From contig JALNYN010000029.1 of assembly GCA_023229825.1 (NCBI GenBank), positions 1 through 14,494 of the forward strand: a DNA stretch of 14,494 nt. The letters are read 5' to 3'. Source of the stretch: Minisyncoccota bacterium (GTDB lineage: Bacteria > Patescibacteriota > Minisyncoccia > Phycocordibacterales > CAIJYI01). The notes below the pieces were generated by a model, which was given only the letters and a program-made list of their open reading frames with translations, searched no databases and was not told the DNA's origin. Shown here one piece after another: positions 6,666 to 12,796 of the stretch (positions are counted from its first letter, which is position 1; each line of letters starts with the position of its first letter). A program made the position numbers and the translations under genes.

Positions 6666-7046
6666 TTACGCCGCTTTCTTGTATTGATCTTGATTTTCCA
6701 TTTGTTCTCTGATCTCAGCTTTGGACAGCTTCTGTTCTTCACGGAGTTTTCGATATTCGCTGACGTCCATTCCCAGATCCTTGGCGTCTTTTTCGAGGGA
6801 GTGGCGATAGTTGAATTCACCCTGTGCTAGCGTCAGATTAGCGAGATTGGGGTCTGTTTTTTCGTATTCCTGAAAGCAGGTCTCGCCGCAGAAGCCTGTC
6901 CAATTTTCACCCTCCAAAATTCCCGTATCTCTGTCGCAAGTGGGGCATCTGTTTTGCTCGAAATTCGAGATCAGCCGCTCCTGTATGGCATGGTCCTGAT
7001 CTTCTTCCGATAGTTTCGGCTGCGGGAATTGTTCTATGTTATTCAT
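6666..7046 (-). CDS. Small protein with a possible Cys4 zinc site, unknown
   Basis: This 126-residue, acidic and hydrophilic protein is not one I recognise. Four cysteines are arranged as C34-x2-C37 and C53-x3-C57, within CPTCDRDTG and WTGFCGETCFQEY. This is a plausible zinc-ribbon-like metal site. The regions around it (1-30 and 75-126) are charged and probably helical, ending in a helix rich in Lys, Glu and Gln. No signal peptide or membrane segment is present. The ATG at 7046 has no Shine-Dalgarno sequence. An AT-rich stretch with -10-like TATATAC lies 7-8 bases upstream, so this may be another leaderless gene. It is divergent from the MATE gene, 70 bp away. A nucleic-acid or protein-binding role would be a guess. 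Confidence 0.7.
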   Translation of the reverse strand: MNNIEQFPQPKLSEEDQDHAIQERLISNFEQNRCPTCDRDTGILEGENWTGFCGETCFQEYEKTDPNLANLTLAQGEFNYRHSLEKDAKDLGMDVSEYRKLREEQKLSKAEIREQMENQDQYKKAA

Positions 7047-7116
7047 GTGTTTTGTATATACTAATAGTGTAATTCATAGTATAACGTATTTTATAGCGGC
7101 AAGCAAAGCCATATTT
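7047..7116. promoter_or_regulatory. AT-rich divergent promoter region
   Basis: This 70-bp gap serves the minus-strand Cys4 gene and the plus-strand MATE gene. It contains the palindrome GTATATAC (7054-7061) and the -10-like words TATACT (7057-7062) and TATAAC (7080-7085) on the plus strand, and TATACA on the minus strand. I cannot find a convincing -35 for either direction. Confidence 0.3.
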
Positions 7117-8562
7117 ATGAAAGAAGAAAATTTTTCCTCCTCGCCCGTTTTGCGGGATCCAAAGAAAGAATGGTGTGGAACGGACGGATCGATCGCCCGG
7201 CAATTAATGAGGCTTGCCATCCCCATAATTTTTATCAACCTCCTTCAGATCACCTACCAAATGACCGATGCTTTTTGGGTCGGCCGGATCGGCGCGGAAG
7301 CGGTGGCATCGGTCTCCGTGAGTTTTCCGATCACATTTCTTTTGGTTTCACTTGCCTCGGGATTTTCTATCGCGGGAACGGCTCTGGTCGCTCAATATGC
7401 AGGGGCGCGAAATTTTAAAATGGTAAATCATGTCGTATCGCAAACATTTATTCTTGTTGTGATCGCGTCCATCATTTTGGGAATTATCGGGATCGCCGCC
7501 GCCCCTTCTCTTCTTCATCTCATGAATGTGGAACCAAATGTCTCGGATAATGCGATCCTATTTTTGCGCGCGATCTTTCTTGGGTTGCCGTTCATGTTCG
7601 GTTTTGCCGTTTTTCAATCGGTTATGAGGGGGGTGGGCGAGGTTAAGGTGCCGATGGTGATCATTCTCGGGACCACCACCCTTAATTTTCTTTTGGACCC
7701 CGTCCTTATTTTTGGATGGAACGGCATGATCCCGGCATATGGAGTGTCCGGTGCTGCGATGGCGACGTTCGGTACGCAAACTATCGCCGCACTCATCGGC
7801 TTTTATTTATTGTTGCGCGGTAAGTATCACATTCATTTGAAATTATCGGATCTTGCTCCGGACATGCCTCTCATGAAGAAAATTTTCTTTCTGGGCCTTC
7901 CGGCATCTCTCGAACAATCGATCCGTTCATTGGGAATTTTGGTCATGACGTTTCTTGTTACCAGTTTCGGCACCATAACGACGGCAGTGTATGGCGTCGG
8001 CACCAATCTTCTGCAGGTCGTTGTTATACCGGCACTCGGCATTTCGATAGCATCTTCGGTTTTGGCGGGGCATAACATCGGCGCCGGCAAGATGAAACGG
8101 GCGCATGATACGGCGGTACTGTCCGCCGTCGTTTCTTTCGCATTTCTTTCTGTTGTGGGAATTTTTTGTTTTATTTTTGCGTCAAATATGGTTAGTTTCT
8201 TTATACCTAACGATCCGGAAGTAATTCGGCAAGGGACCGTTTTTGTGCGCATCATGGCGCTATCCTTTGGTTTTCTGGGTGTACAAATGTCGCTTTCCGG
8301 CATATTCCGCGCATCCGGAAACATGATGATCCCGCTCCTGTTCTCTGTTGTTTCTCTGTGGGTTCTGCAATTTCCGATCGCCTACATGCTTTCGAAACAT
8401 ACCTCGCTTGGCGTTCTCGGTATTTGGTGGGCGTTTCCAATTTCGTACATATTGACGGCGATTCTGACCATGGCGTGGTTTCTGCGAGGAGATTGGAAAC
8501 ACAAAAGGCTCATCGAAGAAAAAGAAATTACCGAGGTTTTGGTGGAGAACACCATCCGATAG
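7117..8562 (+). CDS. MATE-family multidrug/organic cation exporter
   Basis: MATE proteins export cationic drugs and metabolites in exchange for Na+ or H+. The 481-residue length and the run of about twelve hydrophobic segments fit the family. Family-typical sequence is visible in the first half: QITYQMTDAFWVGRIG (44-59, conserved Asp51 in TM1), and SGFSIAGTALVAQYAGA (81-97). The second half repeats the fold (about 245 onward). I chose the ATG at 7117 (MKEENFSS), which leaves a cytosolic N-terminus of about 30 residues before TM1. The upstream in-frame codons from 7036 would overlap the divergent gene. No clear ribosome site is seen. No obvious terminator follows, but the next gene has its own promoter. 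The substrate cannot be told from sequence. Confidence 0.92.
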   Translation: MKEENFSSSPVLRDPKKEWCGTDGSIARQLMRLAIPIIFINLLQITYQMTDAFWVGRIGAEAVASVSVSFPITFLLVSLASGFSIAGTALVAQYAGARNFKMVNHVVSQTFILVVIASIILGIIGIAAAPSLLHLMNVEPNVSDNAILFLRAIFLGLPFMFGFAVFQSVMRGVGEVKVPMVIILGTTTLNFLLDPVLIFGWNGMIPAYGVSGAAMATFGTQTIAALIGFYLLLRGKYHIHLKLSDLAPDMPLMKKIFFLGLPASLEQSIRSLGILVMTFLVTSFGTITTAVYGVGTNLLQVVVIPALGISIASSVLAGHNIGAGKMKRAHDTAVLSAVVSFAFLSVVGIFCFIFASNMVSFFIPNDPEVIRQGTVFVRIMALSFGFLGVQMSLSGIFRASGNMMIPLLFSVVSLWVLQFPIAYMLSKHTSLGVLGIWWAFPISYILTAILTMAWFLRGDWKHKRLIEEKEITEVLVENTIR

Positions 8563-8634
8563 TTCGACATTGAGAGAAAAACGAAATCCGGCTTAAAATA
8601 TGAGTTTTTGGTGAAACTGTCTTTTTGTCGTTGG

Positions 8635-8663
8635 TTGACATTTGATGAAAAATCAGCCAGAAT
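8635..8663 (+). promoter_or_regulatory. Promoter of the ALDH12 gene
   Basis: TTGACA (8635-8640, consensus) is followed by a 17-nt spacer and CAGAAT (8658-8663, two mismatches). Just after it, around the expected transcription start, is the inverted repeat TGTCC-TC-GGACA (8663-8674). That could be an operator but is short. Confidence 0.55.
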
Positions 8664-8718
8664 GTCCTCGGACACTGTTTTTTAACCACACGCCAATAAG
8701 GGCGGAGGAGATATACCG

Positions 8719-10290
8719 ATGTCACATCATGACGATCTGTTAAAGATCCTTGAAGAAAGCCTTACTTCAATACGAAACATTGTCGGCGGAAAATACGCCG
8801 GAACCGAGATACGATCTCACATAATAAATCCTCTCGACGGAACGCCGTTGTATGAACAGCCCTCTACTCAGATAAATGAGATCGGACCGTTTTTAGCTTC
8901 GCTGAAAAAATGTCCGAAGAGCGGACTCCATAATCCGATCAAAAATGTCGAGCGTTACAAAATGCTGGGCGAGGTCAGTTTTAAAGCCGCGATGGCTCTG
9001 GAAGACGCAAAAATGGAAGACTATTTCACGAGGCTCATTCAAAGCGTGATGCCGAAATCGTACGCGCAGGCGCGAGGAGAAGTAATTGTAACAAGACAAT
9101 TTTTGAAAAACTTTTCCGGCGACCAAGTCAGATTTCTCGCAACAGGGAAGACGACCCCCGGCGATCATTTCGGCCAACAGCCGCAAGATTACCAATGGCC
9201 GTACGGTCCGGTGGCGATCATTGCTCCGTTTAATTTTCCGCTGGAAATTCCCGTGCTTCAGCTTATGGGCGCTTTGTATATGGGAAATAAACCATTGATT
9301 AAACCGGCGAGAACGGTAAGCGTCGTGCTTGATCAGTTTCTTCGGCTTCTGCACTGGTGCGGATTACCGATCGAGGATGTCGACCTGATCCACTGCAGCG
9401 GTTCAGTGATGAATGAGCTTTTGAGGCAAGGTAAGGATACGATCCGCCTTGTGCAGTTCACCGGTTCAAGCAAAGTCGCGGAGGAAATTTCAGAGATCAT
9501 GCGCGGAAAAGTGCGGATCGAGGATGCCGGTTTCGACTGGAAAATTTTGGGTCCGGATTTTAAATTGCAGTATGGTCCGTATGTTTCCTGGCAATGCGAT
9601 CAAGATGCCTATGCGGCAAGCGGACAAAAATGTTCCGCGACTTCGATCCTTTTTGCACATGATAATTGGATTAGTAATAACTTGATCAAGCGATTGAGCT
9701 CGATTGCGTATGCTCGGAATCTTGATGATCTGACCGTCGGCCCGGTCCTCTCGTGGACCACGAATGAAATGCTTGAACATATGTACAAGCTCCTCGAAAT
9801 TCCCGGCGCCAGATTATTGTTCGGCGGAAAATCTCTTACGGATCATAAGATACCGACGTGTTATGGAGCACTGGAACCGACAGCGATGTATGTACCGATC
9901 AAAACGATCTTATACAGTCGATATTGGGAATTGGCAACAAAAGAAGTATTTGGTCCGTTCCAAGTGATCACTTCTTATTCCAATAATGAGCTTCCGTTGG
10001 TGTTGGAAGCATGTGAAAGGATGGGAAATGATCTGACGGCCGCCATTGTTTCGGATGACCCTGTGTTCCAGAATATAGTTCTGGGGTCAACGGTAAACGG
10101 AACAACCTATGTCGGTATTCGCGCACGTACGACGGGTGCTCCGCAAAATCACTGGTTCGGACCATGCGGCGATCCAAGAGGGGCCGGTATCGGAACCCCG
10201 CAAGCGATAATCAACACATGGAGCAGTCCAAGATGCATCATCCGGGATGTCGGCCCGATCGATGAAAAGATGAAATTGGTACAAAGTTGA
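8719..10290 (+). CDS. ALDH12-type L-glutamate gamma-semialdehyde (P5C) dehydrogenase
   Basis: This is a 523-residue NAD(P)-dependent aldehyde dehydrogenase. The closest match I recall is the ALDH12 class, known from plant mitochondria (ALDH12A1), which oxidises glutamate-5-semialdehyde/P5C to glutamate in proline breakdown. ALDH12-like segments are LMGALYMGNKP, RIEDAGFDWKILGPD, WQCDQDAYAASGQKCSA, YGALEPTAMYVPI and TTGAPQNHWFGPCGDPRGAG. Catalytic features are Asn172 (PFNFP), FTGSS (247-251), Glu268 (general base, in IEDAG) and nucleophile Cys305 (GQKCS). The ATG at 8719 has GGAGGAG (8704-8710) eight bases upstream. The gene has its own promoter and terminator. No proline dehydrogenase or other proline gene is nearby. 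Family membership is clear. The exact substrate is inferred from the class and not shown. Confidence 0.9.
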   Translation: MSHHDDLLKILEESLTSIRNIVGGKYAGTEIRSHIINPLDGTPLYEQPSTQINEIGPFLASLKKCPKSGLHNPIKNVERYKMLGEVSFKAAMALEDAKMEDYFTRLIQSVMPKSYAQARGEVIVTRQFLKNFSGDQVRFLATGKTTPGDHFGQQPQDYQWPYGPVAIIAPFNFPLEIPVLQLMGALYMGNKPLIKPARTVSVVLDQFLRLLHWCGLPIEDVDLIHCSGSVMNELLRQGKDTIRLVQFTGSSKVAEEISEIMRGKVRIEDAGFDWKILGPDFKLQYGPYVSWQCDQDAYAASGQKCSATSILFAHDNWISNNLIKRLSSIAYARNLDDLTVGPVLSWTTNEMLEHMYKLLEIPGARLLFGGKSLTDHKIPTCYGALEPTAMYVPIKTILYSRYWELATKEVFGPFQVITSYSNNELPLVLEACERMGNDLTAAIVSDDPVFQNIVLGSTVNGTTYVGIRARTTGAPQNHWFGPCGDPRGAGIGTPQAIINTWSSPRCIIRDVGPIDEKMKLVQS

Positions 10291-10301
10291 TGCAAAATAT
10301 T

Positions 10302-10329
10302 TCGGCGACCGCAAGGCCGCCGATTTTTT
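10302..10329 (+). terminator. Intrinsic terminator after the ALDH12 gene
   Basis: TCGGCG (10302-10307) pairs with CGCCGA (10318-10323). An A/C mismatch and two further C:G pairs close a GCAA tetraloop. Six T follow (10324-10329). It starts 12 bases after the stop. Confidence 0.88.
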
Positions 10330-10336
10330 ATAAAAT

Positions 10337-10378
10337 ATTGTACGTAAATTTAAGCATATGCTTAAATTTACGTACAAT
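10337..10378. repeat. Perfect 42-bp palindrome 1
   Basis: Bases 10337-10357 are the exact reverse complement of 10358-10378, with no central spacer (centre ...AAGCAT|ATGCTT...). Each half reads, from the outside in, ATTGTAC, GTAAATT, TA, AGCAT. The inner GTAAATTnnAGCAT is shared with palindrome 2. There is no T tract, and a proper terminator already precedes it, so it is unlikely to be a terminator. Function unknown. Confidence 0.9.
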
Positions 10379-10390
10379 GAATAAAAATAT

Positions 10391-10405
10391 CCTTTATTTT
10401 AAAGG
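10391..10405. repeat. Short inverted repeat between the two palindromes
   Basis: CCTTTA (10391-10396) and TAAAGG (10400-10405) are perfect arms around TTT. It sits about midway between the centres of the two large palindromes. In such AT-rich sequence it may be chance. Confidence 0.45.
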
Positions 10406-10414
10406 TAAAATTTA

Positions 10415-10450
10415 TGCTGTAAATTCTAGCATATGCTAGAATTTACAGCA
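10415..10450. repeat. Perfect 36-bp palindrome 2
   Basis: Bases 10415-10432 are the exact reverse complement of 10433-10450, with no spacer. Each half reads, from the outside in, TGCT, GTAAATT, CT, AGCAT. Of the innermost 14 bases of the half-site, 12 match palindrome 1. Its centre is 75 bp from the centre of palindrome 1 and 72 bp from the centre of the ArsR operator. The right half contains TGCTAGAAT, similar to an extended -10 box, and by symmetry so does the other strand. Confidence 0.9.
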
Positions 10451-10461
10451 GTATATTTTTC

Positions 10462-10489
10462 TTGACTTAAAAAATGAGTGTGATAATAT
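10462..10489 (+). promoter_or_regulatory. Promoter of the arsR-acr3 operon
   Basis: TTGACT (10462-10467, one mismatch) is followed by a 16-nt spacer and TAATAT (10484-10489, two mismatches). The predicted start falls at about 10496, inside the inverted repeat at 10493-10516, as expected if ArsR binding blocks transcription. An alternative start from TATGAT (10512-10517), giving a leaderless arsR mRNA, cannot be excluded. Confidence 0.5.
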
Positions 10490-10492
10490 TGG

Positions 10493-10516
10493 TCATATCA
10501 AAGTTCTTTGATATGA
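10493..10516. promoter_or_regulatory. Probable ArsR operator
   Basis: Perfect 11-bp arms TCATATCAAAG and CTTTGATATGA are separated by TT. The ATCAA...TTGAT core is like known ArsR/SmtB-family sites. It ends four bases before the arsR ATG and covers the predicted transcription start, which fits autorepression relieved by arsenite. Confidence 0.75.
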
Positions 10517-10520
10517 TAAC

Positions 10521-10814
10521 ATGAATTACAAAAAGATCGCAAACGCTTTTAAAGTTCTTGGGGGAAGTGAGAGGATAAAAATAATCCGCTATCTTTCTAC
10601 GGGGGAAAAATGCGTGTGCGGGATATTCAAACACCTGAAATTACCGCAAAACCTGGTTTCCTATCATTTGGGCGCCTTGCGTAAAAAAGATCTTATTATT
10701 GCCCGAAAGGAAGGGAAATGGGTTTACTATTCGCTGAATGAAAATGGGATTGAAGAACTAAAAACTTTTCTTTGTGAAGTTTTGCAAAAAGAGAAAAATG
10801 ATCACACCTGTTAA
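10521..10814 (+). CDS. arsR: ArsR/SmtB-family arsenic-responsive repressor
   Basis: This 97-residue winged-helix repressor should leave its operator when As(III) or Sb(III) binds cysteines. The helix-turn-helix region is about residues 30-65 (CVCGIFKHLKLPQNLVSYHL), followed by the wing (about 61-75, ARKEGKWVYYSL). The metal-site pair is Cys31-Val-Cys33, equivalent to the CVC of classical ArsR. The third cysteine that E. coli ArsR has three residues later is missing (Phe36). Cys85 and Cys97 in the C-terminal helix and tail could supply ligands instead. No ribosome site precedes the ATG, where the operator leaves little room. acr3 starts 14 bases after the stop, so the two form an operon under the same operator. 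Confidence 0.92.
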   Translation: MNYKKIANAFKVLGGSERIKIIRYLSTGEKCVCGIFKHLKLPQNLVSYHLGALRKKDLIIARKEGKWVYYSLNENGIEELKTFLCEVLQKEKNDHTC

Positions 10815-10828
10815 TTAGGAGTTAAATT

Positions 10829-11884
10829 ATGAGTACCGGCATTATTAAAAAGCTTTCATTTCTTGATCGCTATCTGACGCTGTGGATCTTTCTTGTCATG
10901 GCGATCGGCGTCCTTGGGGGATATTTTTTCCCTCAGGTTGAGCCGTTTATTAATTCGTTCCAGCGCGGGACTACGAATGTTCCGATCGCGGTCGGTTTGA
11001 TCCTTATGATGTATCCGCCGCTCGCGAAAGTGCATTACGAAAAGCTGGGAAAAGTGTTTCGCGACTGGAAAGTGCTCGTCTTGAGTTTTACTCAAAACTG
11101 GCTGATCGGACCATTTTTTATGTTCTTTTTGGCCATTACGTTTCTTCGCGATTATCCAGAATACATGGTCGGTTTGATCATGATCGGACTCGCACGCTGT
11201 ATCGCGATGGTGGTGGTATGGAATGACCTGGCGGAAGGCGATCAAGATTATGCCGCCGCGCTCGTGGCGTTCAACAGTATTTTCCAGATCGTTTTCTTCA
11301 GTTTCTTCGCTTACATTTTTATAACGATACTTCCTCCGTATTTCGGATTGGCCGGCAGCGCGGTAGACGTAAGCATGAAAGAGATAGCGGAAAGCGTATT
11401 CATTTACCTCGGTATACCGTTCTTTGCGGGTTTTCTTTCAAGAACGATCCTCATTAAATGGAAGGGGACTGAATGGTTTGAAACAAAATATATTCCAAAA
11501 ATTTCGCCCATAACATTGATCGCTTTGCTATTTACCATCGTGACAATGTTTGCGCTCAAAGGAAGCCTCATTATGAAGATCCCGTTTGACGTGCTCCACA
11601 TCGCCGTTCCTCTTCTGATCTATTTCATCGTCATGTTCCTGATCAGCTTTTACTTGGCAAAAAAGATCGGCGCAACGTACGAAAAGGCGGCAACACTTTC
11701 GTTCACCGCTTCGAGCAATAACTTCGAACTGGCTATTGCCGTTGCGATCGCCGTATTCGGGATCAACTCAGGCGTGGCGTTCGCGGCCGTGATCGGTCCT
11801 TTGGTGGAAGTTCCGGCGTTGATCGGCTTGGTCAATGTGGCGCTTTTTTTCAAAAAGAAGTATTTTGCAGGATATTCAACATAA
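10829..11884 (+). CDS. acr3: Arsenite efflux transporter ACR3
   Basis: ACR3 is an inner-membrane exporter of the bile/arsenite/riboflavin transporter superfamily that expels As(III). The 351-residue length and about ten hydrophobic segments fit the family. The conserved cysteine is Cys124 in the GLARCIAMVVVWNDLA segment (120-135), and the conserved late glutamate is Glu327 (IGPLVEVPALIGLVNV). The ATG at 10829 has TAGGAG (10816-10821) seven bases upstream. It is the second gene of the arsR operon and ends before a tandem hairpin terminator. No arsC (arsenate reductase), arsA or arsD is visible. The locus as seen therefore handles arsenite only, unless a reductase lies elsewhere. Confidence 0.95.
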   Translation: MSTGIIKKLSFLDRYLTLWIFLVMAIGVLGGYFFPQVEPFINSFQRGTTNVPIAVGLILMMYPPLAKVHYEKLGKVFRDWKVLVLSFTQNWLIGPFFMFFLAITFLRDYPEYMVGLIMIGLARCIAMVVVWNDLAEGDQDYAAALVAFNSIFQIVFFSFFAYIFITILPPYFGLAGSAVDVSMKEIAESVFIYLGIPFFAGFLSRTILIKWKGTEWFETKYIPKISPITLIALLFTIVTMFALKGSLIMKIPFDVLHIAVPLLIYFIVMFLISFYLAKKIGATYEKAATLSFTASSNNFELAIAVAIAVFGINSGVAFAAVIGPLVEVPALIGLVNVALFFKKKYFAGYST

Positions 11885-11889
11885 GGAAG

Positions 11890-11898
11890 TTATCCACA
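11890..11898 (+). other. Single sequence matching the DnaA box
   Basis: TTATCCACA matches the E. coli consensus DnaA box exactly. It lies just after the acr3 stop. No second box or AT-rich unwinding region is clustered with it, so it is not evidence of an origin and may be chance. Confidence 0.25.
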
Positions 11899-11916
11899 CC
11901 TCATGCTTGTGCACGC

Positions 11917-11966
11917 CTTTAGTTCTGATATACTAAAGAAGTTCCCACTTCGGTGGGAATTTTTTT
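11917..11966 (+). terminator. Terminator of the arsR-acr3 operon
   Basis: The main hairpin is TTCCCAC/GTGGGAA (11942-11948 with 11953-11959) closed by a UUCG tetraloop and followed by seven T (11960-11966). Just upstream a second stem CTTTAGT/ACTAAAG (11917-11923 with 11932-11938) may fold as a separate hairpin. The main hairpin is copied almost exactly at 12364. Confidence 0.9.
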
Positions 11967-11982
11967 GTCCAAAACCGTCCAT

Positions 11983-12012
11983 TTGACATTTAGCGTATAC
12001 ATATGCTATAAT
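11983..12012 (+). promoter_or_regulatory. Strong promoter of the acidic orphan gene
   Basis: TTGACA (11983-11988, consensus) is followed by an 18-nt spacer and TATAAT (12007-12012, consensus), with TGC just before it as an extended -10. This is the best sigma-70-type promoter in the window. The -10 context CATATGCTATAATT resembles the cores of the palindromes at 10337 and 10415. Confidence 0.85.
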
Positions 12013-12043
12013 TAGAGAGGAACAACAGAGTGAGGTACTTAAA

Positions 12044-12322
12044 ATGAAAGGCGGGAAAAGATTGTATTTGATCGAAAGCAGCGTTTATCGGATAGAAAAA
12101 GAAGCCGCTGAGGAAGAAAACAACTTTGACAGAGAAATGGATTTTGCTTGTGATCTCTGGGATATTGAAAGCAAGGATGAAGCTTTATATTTGGAATATC
12201 TGGAAGATCAATTTAATACAAGAATGGCGGAGTCGGATATTTTACTGGAACTCCACAAAATTGATGTTGTGCTGGATGGCGTTGATCGTGCTTTAAACGA
12301 TATCTGGGAATATTATTATTGA
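12044..12322 (+). CDS. Very acidic small protein, 92 residues, unknown
   Basis: I do not recognise this family. The protein has 25 Asp/Glu against 10 Lys/Arg, so it is strongly negative. It has one cysteine and several aromatic residues (it ends WEYYY), with a predicted mainly helical fold and no membrane segment or signal peptide. The ATG at 12044 is preceded by TGAGG (12031-12035) eight bases upstream. It has a consensus promoter and its own terminator, so it is monocistronic and probably well expressed. The size and charge recall DNA-mimic proteins, but nothing in the sequence shows such a role. It lies directly after the arsenic operon. Confidence 0.7.
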   Translation: MKGGKRLYLIESSVYRIEKEAAEEENNFDREMDFACDLWDIESKDEALYLEYLEDQFNTRMAESDILLELHKIDVVLDGVDRALNDIWEYYY

Positions 12323-12363
12323 CCTGAATTATTTATAATTCTCTCAAAATTGTAACCCTGACT

Positions 12364-12389
12364 TTCCCACTTCGGTGGGAATTTTTTTT
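12364..12389 (+). terminator. Intrinsic terminator of the acidic orphan gene
   Basis: TTCCCAC/GTGGGAA (12364-12370 with 12375-12381) closed by a UUCG tetraloop is followed by eight T (12382-12389). It is identical to the terminator at 11942 apart from one extra T. Confidence 0.92.
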
Positions 12390-12393
12390 GTAT

Positions 12394-12426
12394 AAAAACC
12401 GCCCTGACCGAATGGCCGGGGCGGTT
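12394..12426 (-). terminator. Intrinsic terminator of the secreted-protein gene
   Basis: On the minus strand AACCGCCC (12426-12419) pairs with GGGCGGTT (12404-12397), and the final T run continues to 12394, giving five T. It begins four bases after the minus-strand stop at 12431. Confidence 0.8.
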
Positions 12427-12430
12427 ACTG

Positions 12431-12727
12431 TTACATCGGTATTGACAGGTAGTATGGTTTACACGTCGGTTTGCAATAGATCGACAGATAATCGCGGGGG
12501 TTGATCGTTATGTTTCCGTCAGTGATCTTTTCAGACTGATGAGTATTCCTTTTCACGAGTTTTCCGCTGCGGTCCAAGTAAACTATTTTTACGCGCGTGG
12601 CGTGATTCGGCATAACGCCCACGATCGTACCTTCGATCCGGGTCGGAGCTGTCGACTCGATCCCAAAAGTGGAAGCCAAGACTAGAGCAGCCGCTATCGT
12701 AAGCACTGCAAGGGAAGGAAATTTCAT
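12431..12727 (-). CDS. Small secreted protein, 98 residues, unknown
   Basis: The N-terminus is a typical Sec signal peptide: MKF followed by a hydrophobic stretch rich in Ala, Leu and Val (about 4-19) and small residues near 19-22. No lipobox is seen. The mature part of about 75 residues has the strand-rich pattern of a small beta protein (RIEGTIVGVMPNHATRVKIVYLD) and ends in a short C85-x3-C89 segment that could form a disulfide. I cannot name the family. The ATG at 12727 has a strong AGGAGG ribosome site (12734-12739) six bases upstream. It lies 69 bp after the carbonic-anhydrase-like gene on the same strand. It has its own promoter-like -35 but could also be read through. Confidence 0.72.
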   Translation of the reverse strand: MKFPSLAVLTIAAALVLASTFGIESTAPTRIEGTIVGVMPNHATRVKIVYLDRSGKLVKRNTHQSEKITDGNITINPRDYLSIYCKPTCKPYYLSIPM

Positions 12728-12766
12728 TTGGGTCCTCCTAAAATGAGCAAATTACGCTCTGAGAAT

Positions 12767-12795
12767 ACACTAAAGCAGTATGCCAGATCTGTCAA
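12767..12795 (-). promoter_or_regulatory. Possible promoter of the secreted-protein gene
   Basis: On the minus strand TTGACA (12790-12795, consensus) is followed by a 17-nt spacer and TAGTGT (12767-12772, three mismatches). The -35 begins one base after the stop codon of the upstream gene. The poor -10 leaves this uncertain. Confidence 0.4.
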
Positions 12796-12796
12796 C

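Noticed and set aside
8563..8634. Terminator after the MATE gene
   Set aside because: T-rich runs are present but I could not find a stem next to them. The only inverted repeat (8663-8674) has a 2-nt loop and lies after the ALDH12 promoter.
8893..9354. 153-codon minus-strand frame opposite the ALDH12 gene
   Set aside because: Antisense to conserved ALDH sequence including the PFNFP region; no promoter or ribosome site supports it.
10337..10450. The two large palindromes as terminators or CRISPR repeats
   Set aside because: Neither has a T tract and an intrinsic terminator already ends the ALDH12 unit. There are only two copies, not identical, and no spacers of uniform length with cas genes.
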